Shown: positions 56,001-63,559 of the stretch, one piece after another
Numbering within the stretch: position 1 is the first letter of the stretch
Layout: every line of letters begins with the position of its first letter
Assembly: GCF_029504655.1 (NCBI RefSeq)
Contig: NZ_JAQFIL010000001.1
Coordinates: 6,949,001-7,013,000 of the forward strand
Length of the DNA stretch: 64,000 nt
From: Catalinimonas alkaloidigena
Lineage (GTDB): Bacteria; Bacteroidota; Bacteroidia; Cytophagales; Cyclobacteriaceae
Direction: 5' to 3'
Made by a program: the position numbers and the translations under genes
The notes under the pieces: model-generated
Seen by the model: only the letters and a program-made list of their open reading frames with translations
Told to the model about the DNA's origin: nothing
Databases searched by the model: none

Positions 56001-57984
56001 GTCAGAAAAAATAGGATTACTGGGTAAAGGGAGGCTTTTTACAAGGGGGTCAGAGGCTTCATCAGAGGAGATGACTTTTGAGCAAACGCGCTTTGACGCA
56101 AGAAATGCCACATTTGAAATTAAGTCAGATAATCCGGAAAAGCCTGCTTTGGCGGGGAATGATGTATTTCTGGATTTTGACCTTGAGCAAAACATTGCCA
56201 ACATCAGCCCTGAGGAAGAGGGTGAGGCTGCCATAGCGTTTCCTTATGCACAATTTAAAACCTCAATTACCAACGCAGTCTGGAACCTGGAAGAAGAGAC
56301 GGTAAAAATGAGTAAGCCAGAAGATATAGATATAGAGAACTCTTATTTTTATGCTACGCGTAAAGACCTTGACTCGCTCTGGTTTAATGCGGAAGAAGCT
56401 ATCTACCGCATTCCATTGCTACAGTTAGATATTTTTGGCGTGCCTTACATCACAACCGCGGATGCTAAAGTGATTCCTGAAAATAACCAGCTACAGGTGC
56501 TTGAAAATGCCAAGTTTGAGACTTTTCAAAATGCTACTTTGGTCATTGATACACTAAATGAGTATCATCGCCTAACGAATGGTACGATCGATATTCTTTC
56601 CAGAAATGAGTTTAAAGGAAAGGCCTATTATGAGCTAATTGCTGCTACTGATACCTTTTCCATAGAAATGAATAATTTTGAAAAAGATATTGTAGAGGAT
56701 CGTAAGCAGGTTTTTTACCATACTGTGGCCAATGGTAGAGCGGAGGCTGATCAGAACATCATCATATCTCCGGGAATGTTTTATCGAGGTAATGTTCGTA
56801 TGCATGCCGCCAAAGAAGCTCTTGAACTGGATGGAGAAGTGAAGCTGGATTTCAAACGTAGACCGGATTATGACACCTGGATAGCTTATGCCAGTGAAGC
56901 AGGACAGAAAAAGCTGGAATTTAATTTTAATGAATCCCTGACAAGTGAGGGGGAACCGCTTACAGCAGGTTTGCATATGAGCAGTAAGGATAATAGCCTC
57001 TACAGCACCTTCGTATGGGACAGACACTCACCCGACGATTTTGATTTTTTCAATCCAAGAGGTCTGCTCTCTTATGACGAAGAGAAGGATGAATACATTA
57101 TCAGGTCACAGAAGAAAGAAAATAGAGGGGCGTTATCAGGCGAAGTTTTTACATATAACGAAAATCAACAGACCGTTAGCTTTGAAGGGCCGGTGGATTT
57201 TATGCCCTACAAAAGTGAGTCTTTTAGCCTTGAAGCAACAGTAATAGGCGAAGGAAAGCTGGAAACAAATGAGTTTAAGCTGGATGCCTTCATGGCATTC
57301 AATATTGATTTGCCTTCACAGGCAGTAGATATTATGGGCGCTGACTTAAATGAATCACTAAATAAGTCAGGAGCTCAATCTGCTACCAGCGATCGGACTA
57401 CCCTGCTTTTCAAGCTTGCTGAAATGATCGGTGACCAGGCTGCCCGCGACTGGGATAAGAGCTCTGTCAGTAACTATACTTCCCTGGTGAGCATGTCAGG
57501 GAAATTAGAAAAAACATTGGTGTTTGCAGATGTTGATATGGCATGGTCAGATGCGCATAAGGCTTGGTACAGTACTTCTCCCTTGGGGCTTTCTAATGTA
57601 AGAGAACAGGACATCAATGGTAGCATGACGGGTTTTCTGGAAATTAAGCCACTGGAGATGGGAGGTATGATGGTAAACCTGTTTATGCAGGCCACACCTG
57701 ACTCCTGGTATTATTTCAGCTATCAAAACAATCGCTTGGCTGTATGGGCATACGATGAGGAGTTTTGTGATGTAATCGGTAGTAAATCTGAAATTGGTAA
57801 AGTAGATGGCGGAGAGTATGCTTTCTTCCTAAGCGATATTGCCGAAACTATAAAGTATGTCAACCGCTTCCGTAAGGATTATCTGGGTATTGATGAGCAA
57901 TACAATTTCAATACTGCTACGCCGGTTATTGCAGAAGAAAACGTAGAAGAAGAGAAAAAAGAAGCCGATCGTGATGGTTTTTAA
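53095..57984 (+). CDS. very large exported protein of unknown function
   Basis: From ATG 53095 (a GTG at 53092 is the alternative) the protein has 1,629 residues. A signal peptide (FSIVSTLLLIAQIVCA) is followed by a helical segment to about residue 180 and a linker at about 182-245 that is extremely rich in Asp, Glu, Trp, Gly and Ser (GWGEGIWGD, EWNDGWGWDEE). A very long beta-rich region then extends almost to the end, and the tail is Glu/Lys-rich. Several segments repeat the idea of a barrel- or solenoid-like strand series ending in acidic turns. I recognise no catalytic motif, lipobox, haem site or type IX C-terminal sorting domain. Confidence 0.8.
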   Translation: MNKGKRMKVFSIVSTLLLIAQIVCAQRYQLTDSVEVYGDDVKKLLTKTNDSTAIKIGDQFAGLWQELSASQRDTIMATSAQMLAKNFQLTPFYVNYYAAINVAVDSAQLSQQNLNELLSMLLQTTKHYNRQEFGYTVATLRDFFQREAIYYANYNQLYARNGKYSFSFVAPPRDTYVPEADFTSEVENEGASGGSEDDGWGEGIWGDPESSDEWESAEEDSEWNDGWGWDEETNDEEASTAATEQESLQITDYIVEETIQPELQGPIMHLDNMDLTFTTTFDSANLSQTNGELMLHKHILVGEGGRFDWVTAGLSSDSVYYTFEKYNFNTRVPRLNAENGHMTHKGKVKEPVKGAFQFASQKHSSYETARYPRFMSYKSDIEIDIYNEKSVNNNVVSYRGGFSMLGSKVTSASLMEGEAIVEIHEGGKKKIRAISRRFNVSDSLLTSPKSTITIYQRSDSIYHPAVEFKYAMDSSLLTILSNSGRYKHTPFMATFLKMDIQADIMRWDLRTDSLNISTLTARDKVPVVFESYEYFNEEAFDALGQMYGFHPLIMAVGYGRKNNTLSFYVYDLARDTRQNEKTIRAAMLDLMTRGYIDYEPASGLVTLKKKGIHYTLAKARRVDYDNLMMPSFEEDGPNATIILDGKELVMRGIKKFNISEDLDVAIEPRNNEVTMLGERDFRFNGKLQSGNVEFVGEGFTFSYDSFKVNLPKIDSISFFIPNEKGERTKINNSLQNAAKSDQEQSFADQMGEGFKQTSGTLYINDPKNKSARKSLPDYPKFNAENGAIVYFDKETILNGAYDRSIYFVIPPFAIDSLSNADPSSIGFEGTLYSDILPPIEETLVVMPDNSMGFEHKVATQGYNLYNGSATYKNELRLDGQGLRGRGTIDFLTTTLESEEFIFYIDSVTTVGTAADIKEGALGTTTFPQAYVEDYNMLWLPGVDSMYISNNAEPFDIYHQTASLDGSVILSEKIGLLGKGRLFTRGSEASSEEMTFEQTRFDARNATFEIKSDNPEKPALAGNDVFLDFDLEQNIANISPEEEGEAAIAFPYAQFKTSITNAVWNLEEETVKMSKPEDIDIENSYFYATRKDLDSLWFNAEEAIYRIPLLQLDIFGVPYITTADAKVIPENNQLQVLENAKFETFQNATLVIDTLNEYHRLTNGTIDILSRNEFKGKAYYELIAATDTFSIEMNNFEKDIVEDRKQVFYHTVANGRAEADQNIIISPGMFYRGNVRMHAAKEALELDGEVKLDFKRRPDYDTWIAYASEAGQKKLEFNFNESLTSEGEPLTAGLHMSSKDNSLYSTFVWDRHSPDDFDFFNPRGLLSYDEEKDEYIIRSQKKENRGALSGEVFTYNENQQTVSFEGPVDFMPYKSESFSLEATVIGEGKLETNEFKLDAFMAFNIDLPSQAVDIMGADLNESLNKSGAQSATSDRTTLLFKLAEMIGDQAARDWDKSSVSNYTSLVSMSGKLEKTLVFADVDMAWSDAHKAWYSTSPLGLSNVREQDINGSMTGFLEIKPLEMGGMMVNLFMQATPDSWYYFSYQNNRLAVWAYDEEFCDVIGSKSEIGKVDGGEYAFFLSDIAETIKYVNRFRKDYLGIDEQYNFNTATPVIAEENVEEEKKEADRDGF

Positions 57985-58012
57985 TTTCATTATACTTTAG
58001 TATAATAGCACT

Positions 58013-58042
58013 AAGGCCAGCATTTGCTGGCTTTATTTTTTG
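58013..58042 (+). terminator. intrinsic terminator after the giant gene
   Basis: A stem (aaggccagc at 58013-58021 with gctggcttt at 58026-58034, including one G-T pair) with a 4-base loop is followed by ATTTTTTT. It ends transcription before plsY. A separate 7-base inverted repeat (attatac / gtataat, 57989-58006) lies just before it. Confidence 0.85.
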
Positions 58043-58117
58043 CAGTTTATACAGCCAACTTGTATATATTACCTAACTCTCTAACTTTACCCTGTTTATT
58101 GAGGTTATAAAATAACT

Positions 58118-58759
58118 ATGAATATTATCTGGATCATTCTCTCTCTTATTGTTGCATATCTTTTAGGTTCTATCCCCACGGCAGTCTGGTACGGGCTCCG
58201 TTTTCATGGCGTAGATGTCAGGAAGCATGGTAGCGGCAATGCCGGGGCTACTAACACTTTTCGGGTGTTGGGCAAAAGGGCGGGGTCTATCGTGATGCTA
58301 GTAGACATTCTGAAAGGACTGACTGCTACCATGCTAGCGTTCTTTCTGATTAAAACACATGCCATTGATTCAGGACAACTAGTAGAGTACAAGCTTTTGT
58401 TGGGTGTAATTGCTGTCATTGGACATGTCTTTCCTTTGTATACCAATTTTAAAGGAGGTAAAGGAGTCGCAACACTTCTGGGGATGGTAGTGTCTTTACA
58501 GCCATGGGTAGCACTTAGTTGCATCGTGGTATTTCTCCTAACCCTAACTTTTTCCAAATACGTATCACTAAGCTCATTACTGGCAACTTTAGCTTTTCCA
58601 TTATTACTGATGGTACCCCCTTTCAAGACGGATGAGCCTATCCTGATCTTTTTCGGCTTTCTGATGTTTGTAGTACTGGCCATTACGCATAAGAAAAATA
58701 TTGTACGCCTTTTGAACGGAGATGAAAATCGCACATATCTCTGGGCGAAGAAAGACTAA
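58118..58759 (+). CDS. plsY: acyl-phosphate:glycerol-3-phosphate acyltransferase
   Basis: This 213-residue inner-membrane enzyme makes lysophosphatidic acid, the first step of phospholipid synthesis. Five or more membrane helices are visible, with the loop motifs LLGSIPTAVWYG, KHGSGNAGATNTFRVLG and GHVFPLYTNFKGGKGVAT. It is full length. An imperfect GntR-operator-like half-site (aacttgtatata, 58058-58069) lies upstream. Confidence 0.96.
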   Translation: MNIIWIILSLIVAYLLGSIPTAVWYGLRFHGVDVRKHGSGNAGATNTFRVLGKRAGSIVMLVDILKGLTATMLAFFLIKTHAIDSGQLVEYKLLLGVIAVIGHVFPLYTNFKGGKGVATLLGMVVSLQPWVALSCIVVFLLTLTFSKYVSLSSLLATLAFPLLLMVPPFKTDEPILIFFGFLMFVVLAITHKKNIVRLLNGDENRTYLWAKKD

Positions 58760-58832
58760 CCCCGGCAGCCAGTTTGCGCTGAGAATTTTTACCTTTACAA
58801 TATCATTTTTCACACGTTTAAGCCTGTATATT

Positions 58833-60200
58833 ATGGTAAAAGAATACATAGAAAACCACAAAGACCGCTTTATTGAAGAGCTGTTTGAGCTATTGAGAAT
58901 TCCTTCTGTCAGCACCGATAAAAAATTTAAAGAGGATGTACTGAAGGCCGCTGACTATCTTAAGCAGAAGCTGGAAGCCCTGAATGTAGATAAAGTAGAA
59001 ATCTGTGAAACCCCTGGTTATCCGATTGTGTACGCGGAAAAAATAGTAGACGAAAAGCTACCTACTGTGCTGGTATATGGTCACTACGATGTACAGCCTG
59101 CCGATCCTCTTGAGCTTTGGGAAACCCCTCCTTTTGAGCCACAGGTGCGCAATGGTAAAATCTATGCCCGAGGCGCCTGCGACGATAAAGGCCAGATGTA
59201 TATGCATATCAAAGCACTGGAAGTAATGCAGGAAGCCGGTCAGCTTCCCTGCAATGTAAAATTTATGCTGGAAGGAGAAGAAGAAGTGGGTTCTGATCAC
59301 CTGCCTGATTTTGTTAAAAGCAACAAAGAAAAGCTGAAGGCTGATGTGATCCTGATTTCCGATACTGACATTATAGACAATGATAATCCTTCTATTACAG
59401 TAGGCTTGAGAGGCATGAGCTATATGCAGGTGGAAGTAACCGGCCCTAACCGTGATCTGCACTCCGGCATGTATGGAGGCACAGTAGCTAATCCTATCAA
59501 TGTATTGTGTGAAATGATTGCCTCTTTGAAGGACGAAAAAGGCCGCATTACTATTCCCGGCTTTTATGACAAAATCGTGGAGCTAAGCCAGGAAGAACGT
59601 GAAGAAATCAATAAAGCTCCTCATAATGATGAAAAGTATAAAAAGGAACTTGGGGTAGACGAACTGGAAGGAGAAGACGGCTACACCACTTTGGAGAGAA
59701 TTGGCATTCGTCCTACGCTGGATGTCAACGGAATCTGGGGGGGATATATTTCCGAGGGAGCCAAAACAGTGTTGCCTTCTAAAGCCTATGCGAAAATCTC
59801 TATGCGCCTGGTGCCTGACCAGAATCACAAAGAAATTGATAAGCTGTTTGCAGATCATCTACAAGCTATCGCGCCTAAGTCAGTAAAAGTAAAAGTAAGC
59901 TCGCATCATGGCGGGCAGCCCGCTGTAATCCCTACGGATTCTACAGAAATAGAAGCGGCGAAAAAAGCCTTTACAGAAGCCTGGGGCAAAGAGCCGGTAC
60001 TTACGCGTGAGGGAGGCAGTATCCCTATTGTAGAGCTGTTTCAGAAAGAACTCAAACTGGACTCGGTGCTGATGGGCTTTGGCCTCGGAGAAGATGCCAT
60101 CCACTCACCCAACGAAAGTTATGGTATCTATAATTACCTGAAAGGCATAGAGACCATCACGCTTTTCTATAAGCATTATGCTGCTATAAAGAAGGTATGA
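58833..60200 (+). CDS. M20-family metallopeptidase (dipeptidase)
   Basis: From ATG 58833 the protein has 455 residues; the longer frame from 58722 would overlap plsY and add an unrelated leader. Zinc ligands appear in order: VYGHYDVQP (His), ARGACDDKGQ (Asp), EGEEEVGSDHL (Glu-Glu), DTDIIDND, and a C-terminal His in GLGEDAIHSPNE. The fold with a central lid domain (VTGPNRDLHSGMYGG) matches cytoplasmic M20 dipeptidases of Bacteroidota. It is transcribed alone, followed by a long inverted repeat. Confidence 0.93.
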   Translation: MVKEYIENHKDRFIEELFELLRIPSVSTDKKFKEDVLKAADYLKQKLEALNVDKVEICETPGYPIVYAEKIVDEKLPTVLVYGHYDVQPADPLELWETPPFEPQVRNGKIYARGACDDKGQMYMHIKALEVMQEAGQLPCNVKFMLEGEEEVGSDHLPDFVKSNKEKLKADVILISDTDIIDNDNPSITVGLRGMSYMQVEVTGPNRDLHSGMYGGTVANPINVLCEMIASLKDEKGRITIPGFYDKIVELSQEEREEINKAPHNDEKYKKELGVDELEGEDGYTTLERIGIRPTLDVNGIWGGYISEGAKTVLPSKAYAKISMRLVPDQNHKEIDKLFADHLQAIAPKSVKVKVSSHHGGQPAVIPTDSTEIEAAKKAFTEAWGKEPVLTREGGSIPIVELFQKELKLDSVLMGFGLGEDAIHSPNESYGIYNYLKGIETITLFYKHYAAIKKV

Positions 60201-60236
60201 CTTAAATAAATTAGTTCTTGGAACAACCTTCGTGAA

Positions 60237-60300
60237 AACTTTGTCAAAGCTAATTTGCGCATTGTAAACTGCACGTCCCTATGATAGCTTTGACAAAGTT
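60237..60300. repeat. long inverted repeat with paired CTTTGtCAAAG motifs
   Basis: Two 16-base arms (60237-60252 and 60285-60300) are perfect reverse complements with a 32-base loop. Each arm itself holds a near-palindrome, ctttgtcaaag at 60239-60249 and ctttgacaaag at 60288-60298. It lies between the M20 peptidase and Nudix genes, without a T-run. It could be a double operator, a transcript-end stem or a copy of an interspersed repeat. Confidence 0.7.
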
Positions 60301-60391
60301 CAAATCAGATATTTTGCTCAAAACATCTACAGTTTCAGAATAGTAACTTTTCAACCAAAAAACTTTTAACCAGTAACTTTAAACTAAAAAT

Positions 60392-60934
60392 ATGCAAGTC
60401 TGGGAAACCCTGGAACAAAAATACCTGATTCAAGATGAGTGGCTGCGTGTGCGGGCCGATAAGTGCCGTATGGAAGATGGCACCATCGTAGAGCCTTATT
60501 ATGTACTGGAATATCCTAATTGGGCCAATGTGGTGGCGGTAACTGAAGATAAAAAAATAGTGCTCATTAAGCAGTATCGCCATGCGCTGGGGGTTATTGA
60601 TCTGGAACTGCCAGGGGGTGCCGTAGACCCCGGTGAAGATCCTATTGAGGCGGCAAGACGGGAACTGCTGGAAGAGACAGGCTTTGAGGCCGCCCATATT
60701 GAGCAGCTATGCAAACTCTCCCCCAATCCTGCTAACCATAATAACTTTTCAGTGTCTTTCCTGGCTACCGGAGTTAAGCGTACCACACAGCAGGTTCTGG
60801 ACGAGACAGAAGAAATTGATGTAGAATTATATTCAATTGATGAAGTAAAGCAACTCCTGGCTGAGCAAAAACTGATTCAGACCATGCATGTAGCAGCTTT
60901 TTATTATGCTTTGCCTAAACTGGAAAAGCTATAA
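60392..60934 (+). CDS. Nudix hydrolase (ADP-ribose pyrophosphatase-like)
   Basis: At 180 residues this is a full Nudix protein. The Nudix box is GGAVDPGEDPIEAARRELLEETGF, shown in parts as GGAVDPGED and AARRELLEETGF (near residues 72-96), with all metal-binding Glu residues. KQYRHALGVIDLELPGG and NPANHNNFSVSFLA fit the NudF-like ADP-ribose or nucleotide-sugar pyrophosphatase group. It hydrolyses a nucleoside diphosphate linked to another moiety; the substrate is not determined. It is transcribed alone. Confidence 0.92.
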   Translation: MQVWETLEQKYLIQDEWLRVRADKCRMEDGTIVEPYYVLEYPNWANVVAVTEDKKIVLIKQYRHALGVIDLELPGGAVDPGEDPIEAARRELLEETGFEAAHIEQLCKLSPNPANHNNFSVSFLATGVKRTTQQVLDETEEIDVELYSIDEVKQLLAEQKLIQTMHVAAFYYALPKLEKL

Positions 60935-60941
60935 AAAGATA

Positions 60942-60981
60942 CACCAGCCGCAATGAAACGGACTGGTGCAAGCTTCTTTTT
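60942..60981. terminator. hairpin terminator after the Nudix gene
   Basis: A stem of caccag (60942-60947) with ctggtg (60963-60968) extends inward through ccg/cgg past one bulged A. CTTCTTTTTC follows on the plus strand. It separates the Nudix gene from the convergent NlpC/P60 gene. Confidence 0.65.
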
Positions 60982-60997
60982 CTCAAAAAACAAAATG

Positions 60998-62197
60998 TTA
61001 GAATAACTCCACATCTCGCAGTGCGATAATATCCTGCTGGCTGTTAATCATGCGCTTGGTACGAATGTAGCGGTTGAGATTATACTCATCATAATACTCA
61101 GACTCGGGGTCTACGCTGCTGATTTTAACTCTTGCTTCCAGGCCAGGGGAGTGAATAAACTGATTGTCGCCAATCCACATGCCCACATGCGTAATACGCT
61201 CTCGGGTGCTATCAGTAGCAGCATAGCCAAAAAAGAGTAAATCACCGGGACGGAGCTGGTCAAAGTTTTTTTCTTCATCTATCAGTTCTCCTGCATACAC
61301 CTGCTGAGAAGCATCACGTGGCAGGATTTTACCATTCATGAAATAGATGGTTTTTGTAAAGCCGCTGCAATCCACTCCTTTAGAAGAGGTCCCTCCCCAA
61401 AGATAGGGTACTCCCATAAGCTTAAAGGCAGTCTCTACTACTGTGTTTTCGGTAGCTTCAGCTTTAGCTACCCAATCCTCAAAAAGATCGGATTCATTTT
61501 TTCTTACATAGGCATTGCGGCCGTCAGGCAGACGTATCTCATAGCTAAAAGGGGTCTCGTCTACCAGCTCCATTACATTACCGGCCACAAGGTCAGATAT
61601 TGTAGATGCATTCCGAATAGGGTGCTCATAGGCAAAGCCATACATTTCAGTAAATATGACTTTTTCTTTTGCCTGCCAGTCTGCATACTCGGTCTGGTTC
61701 ATAGGCACAAAGCTTCCCTGCACCCAACTGATATATTTATCAGGCGTTTGTACCAGATGCCATTCTCCTTCTTTCTTCAGGATTTTTAAAGGCATGCCCA
61801 TAGTGGCTTGTGTGGCTAACTCACCGGAGTGGCGTGGCTGAGAACGAATGTTGGCCACAGAAACATACACTACCCCCAGGGTATCCTCACCCAATGAGGC
61901 CTCCGGCAAAGTATTGATGCTATCAATTAAATGTATATCCTGCTCTGCTAGCTGGCTAAGAAGGGCTTGTTTGGCAGCAGGCTGGTCAGTTTCTCCTTTT
62001 AAGGTAAGAGTGTCACCATTTAGCTTAGCCTGAATATCAAACAATGCCACTCTTTTATCAGGAGCGTAGTTTGATTTTATATCTTCTATGGTAGCGTTTA
62101 GCGCAGCAAGCTGTTGGTCCCTTTGTTCCTCTTGGGGCGCGCAGGCATTAAGTAAGGCTAATGCGTACAGAGCACTAGCTATTATCTTCTTTATCAT
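60998..62197 (-). CDS. NlpC/P60 (C40) peptidase lipoprotein with SH3 domains
   Basis: This 399-residue lipoprotein (lipobox LLNAC, Cys19) has a helical N-terminal domain, two SH3-like modules (about 100-165 with VSVANIRSQPRHSGELA, and about 180-250), and a C-terminal NlpC/P60 domain. The catalytic Cys is in GVDCSGFTKT near residue 276, with His in ITHVGMWIG and a second His in FIHSPG. Such enzymes cut peptidoglycan stem peptides. The start overlaps the end of the upstream serine-hydrolase gene by 23 bases, so the two form a cell-wall operon. Confidence 0.92.
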   Translation of the reverse strand: MIKKIIASALYALALLNACAPQEEQRDQQLAALNATIEDIKSNYAPDKRVALFDIQAKLNGDTLTLKGETDQPAAKQALLSQLAEQDIHLIDSINTLPEASLGEDTLGVVYVSVANIRSQPRHSGELATQATMGMPLKILKKEGEWHLVQTPDKYISWVQGSFVPMNQTEYADWQAKEKVIFTEMYGFAYEHPIRNASTISDLVAGNVMELVDETPFSYEIRLPDGRNAYVRKNESDLFEDWVAKAEATENTVVETAFKLMGVPYLWGGTSSKGVDCSGFTKTIYFMNGKILPRDASQQVYAGELIDEEKNFDQLRPGDLLFFGYAATDSTRERITHVGMWIGDNQFIHSPGLEARVKISSVDPESEYYDEYNLNRYIRTKRMINSQQDIIALRDVELF

Positions 62198-63473
62198 AAG
62201 TTATTTTAAATTTACTCAGGTTAGGTTGATGTTCTTTTTCTCGGACAAGCTCATATTCAAAAATAGCTTTACCTAGTTGGGACAAAAAGGGTAGTCCGAC
62301 TTCATCATACTCATAAACGTTGTCATTGAATATCTGGTTCTCATTGACATAAATAACAGCCGTCAGCATGAACTCAATGTTACGCTCAAAATCAACGATG
62401 TAAGCATTGTCTGTTAGGAAACCATAAGCCATCCCAATCTTATTAAAGATCCGGATATTAGAAGGAATGGTCTCTTGCGTATCTCCAAATATAAAAAACT
62501 TAGAGTAGCTGTCGTAGTAGTTCTCAGTAGTATCTGCTATATAATCCGGGTAGGTAGTTTCCCGCGGGAGCTGCGACATATACTGGTACAAAAACTGATA
62601 ATCTTCTTCAGTCAGGTCAAAGCGCTCTTCTTCCGGTACTGCATCTGGGAAGATAACTGTCTTTAACACGTCTTGGAGATTGGCTACGGAAATGTAATTG
62701 TTTTGTCCAAAGTCCTTAGAACGCTTGATCAGCGAATCATTTTCCATATAACCTTCTCCCAAAGGTATAGGCTCATCTCCTACCCAGCTTTTACGGCTAC
62801 TGACCATATCCTGCTGATAGAGGATTTTGGCGTTATCATAAAAGGTAAGGGGGTTGGTGGTCCTGTTCTCGTCAGCAGTATTGAAAACTGAAAGCCGGTG
62901 AACAATGCGCAAATCTTCCAGTCCTTTTTCATGAAGCTCATTATTGATATAATCCTGGCCCAGGAATTCATACAGGCGATTGTAGGCGTCATTATCACTG
63001 ACTACAAATATTTTTTTGATATAGTGGGCTATAGAAGGCATGCCACTTTCTGAGGTAGAGTCATAACGTACGGCTGTCTGTCCTTCTGAAGCACTGTCGG
63101 TTAGCATAGTGCTGTACTTATCTAGACCTTCAACTCCCAGTTCATTAAGTTTTTGTAAGGCCAATACAGCAATGGGGAATTTTACGGCACTAGCAGGATA
63201 GAAGTAAGTATTTGGGTTGACACCATAAGCATATTCGGTAAAAGTGGGATTGTTATTCTCATCACGATCAATCTGTGTATAAAGAATTTGTAATTGGTAG
63301 TGTTCGTAATTACTGAGTACGCTATCCAAGATGGCTGACTCTCTACTTCTAAGTATATCTTCTATCAGATTTTTTTCACTCTCTTCATCAGCTTGTTCAC
63401 CCGTTTGATTACATGCACTCGATATTAAAGTGATCAGAAAAAAGAATATTGCAGGTGGTAGCAAAGGTTTCAT
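62175..63473 (-). CDS. beta-lactamase-fold serine hydrolase lipoprotein
   Basis: This 432-residue protein has a lipobox SSAC (Cys21) and a class A beta-lactamase-like domain. The active-site motif SAVK (Ser95, Lys98) lies in YPASAVKFP, the SDN motif in VVSDNDAYN near residue 158, and the KTG position reads KIG in FNKIGMAYG. The long insertions between motifs suggest a peptidase or unknown amidase rather than a true beta-lactamase. It is upstream of and overlaps the NlpC/P60 gene by 23 bases, which suggests a peptidoglycan role. Confidence 0.88.
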   Translation of the reverse strand: MKPLLPPAIFFFLITLISSACNQTGEQADEESEKNLIEDILRSRESAILDSVLSNYEHYQLQILYTQIDRDENNNPTFTEYAYGVNPNTYFYPASAVKFPIAVLALQKLNELGVEGLDKYSTMLTDSASEGQTAVRYDSTSESGMPSIAHYIKKIFVVSDNDAYNRLYEFLGQDYINNELHEKGLEDLRIVHRLSVFNTADENRTTNPLTFYDNAKILYQQDMVSSRKSWVGDEPIPLGEGYMENDSLIKRSKDFGQNNYISVANLQDVLKTVIFPDAVPEEERFDLTEEDYQFLYQYMSQLPRETTYPDYIADTTENYYDSYSKFFIFGDTQETIPSNIRIFNKIGMAYGFLTDNAYIVDFERNIEFMLTAVIYVNENQIFNDNVYEYDEVGLPFLSQLGKAIFEYELVREKEHQPNLSKFKITYDKEDNS

Positions 63474-63492
63474 AGCTTAAAAAAATTGGTTC

Positions 63493-63530
63493 TTGAAAAA
63501 AAGAAACGCTCTTTTATTTAAAGAGCGTTT
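63493..63530 (-). terminator. intrinsic terminator after lpdA
   Basis: An 11-base-pair stem (aaacgctcttt at 63504-63514 with aaagagcgttt at 63520-63530) has a 5-base loop. On the minus strand it is followed by CTTTTTTT. It ends the lpdA transcript before the serine-hydrolase gene. Confidence 0.88.
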
Positions 63531-63559
63531 GGAGAGATATGTTATTAGAAATATGAATT

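Noticed and set aside
58204..58734. Open frame of 176 codons on the minus strand opposite plsY
   Set aside because: plsY has all family motifs in the other direction; the antisense frame has none.
58722..58832. Upstream start for the M20 peptidase
   Set aside because: It would overlap plsY and add an unrelated leader; the conserved sequence begins at ATG 58833.
62175..63473. Class A beta-lactamase (antibiotic resistance) call
   Set aside because: The SxxK and SDN motifs are present but the third motif is KIG, the insertions are long, and the gene overlaps an NlpC/P60 gene, so a wall enzyme is more likely.
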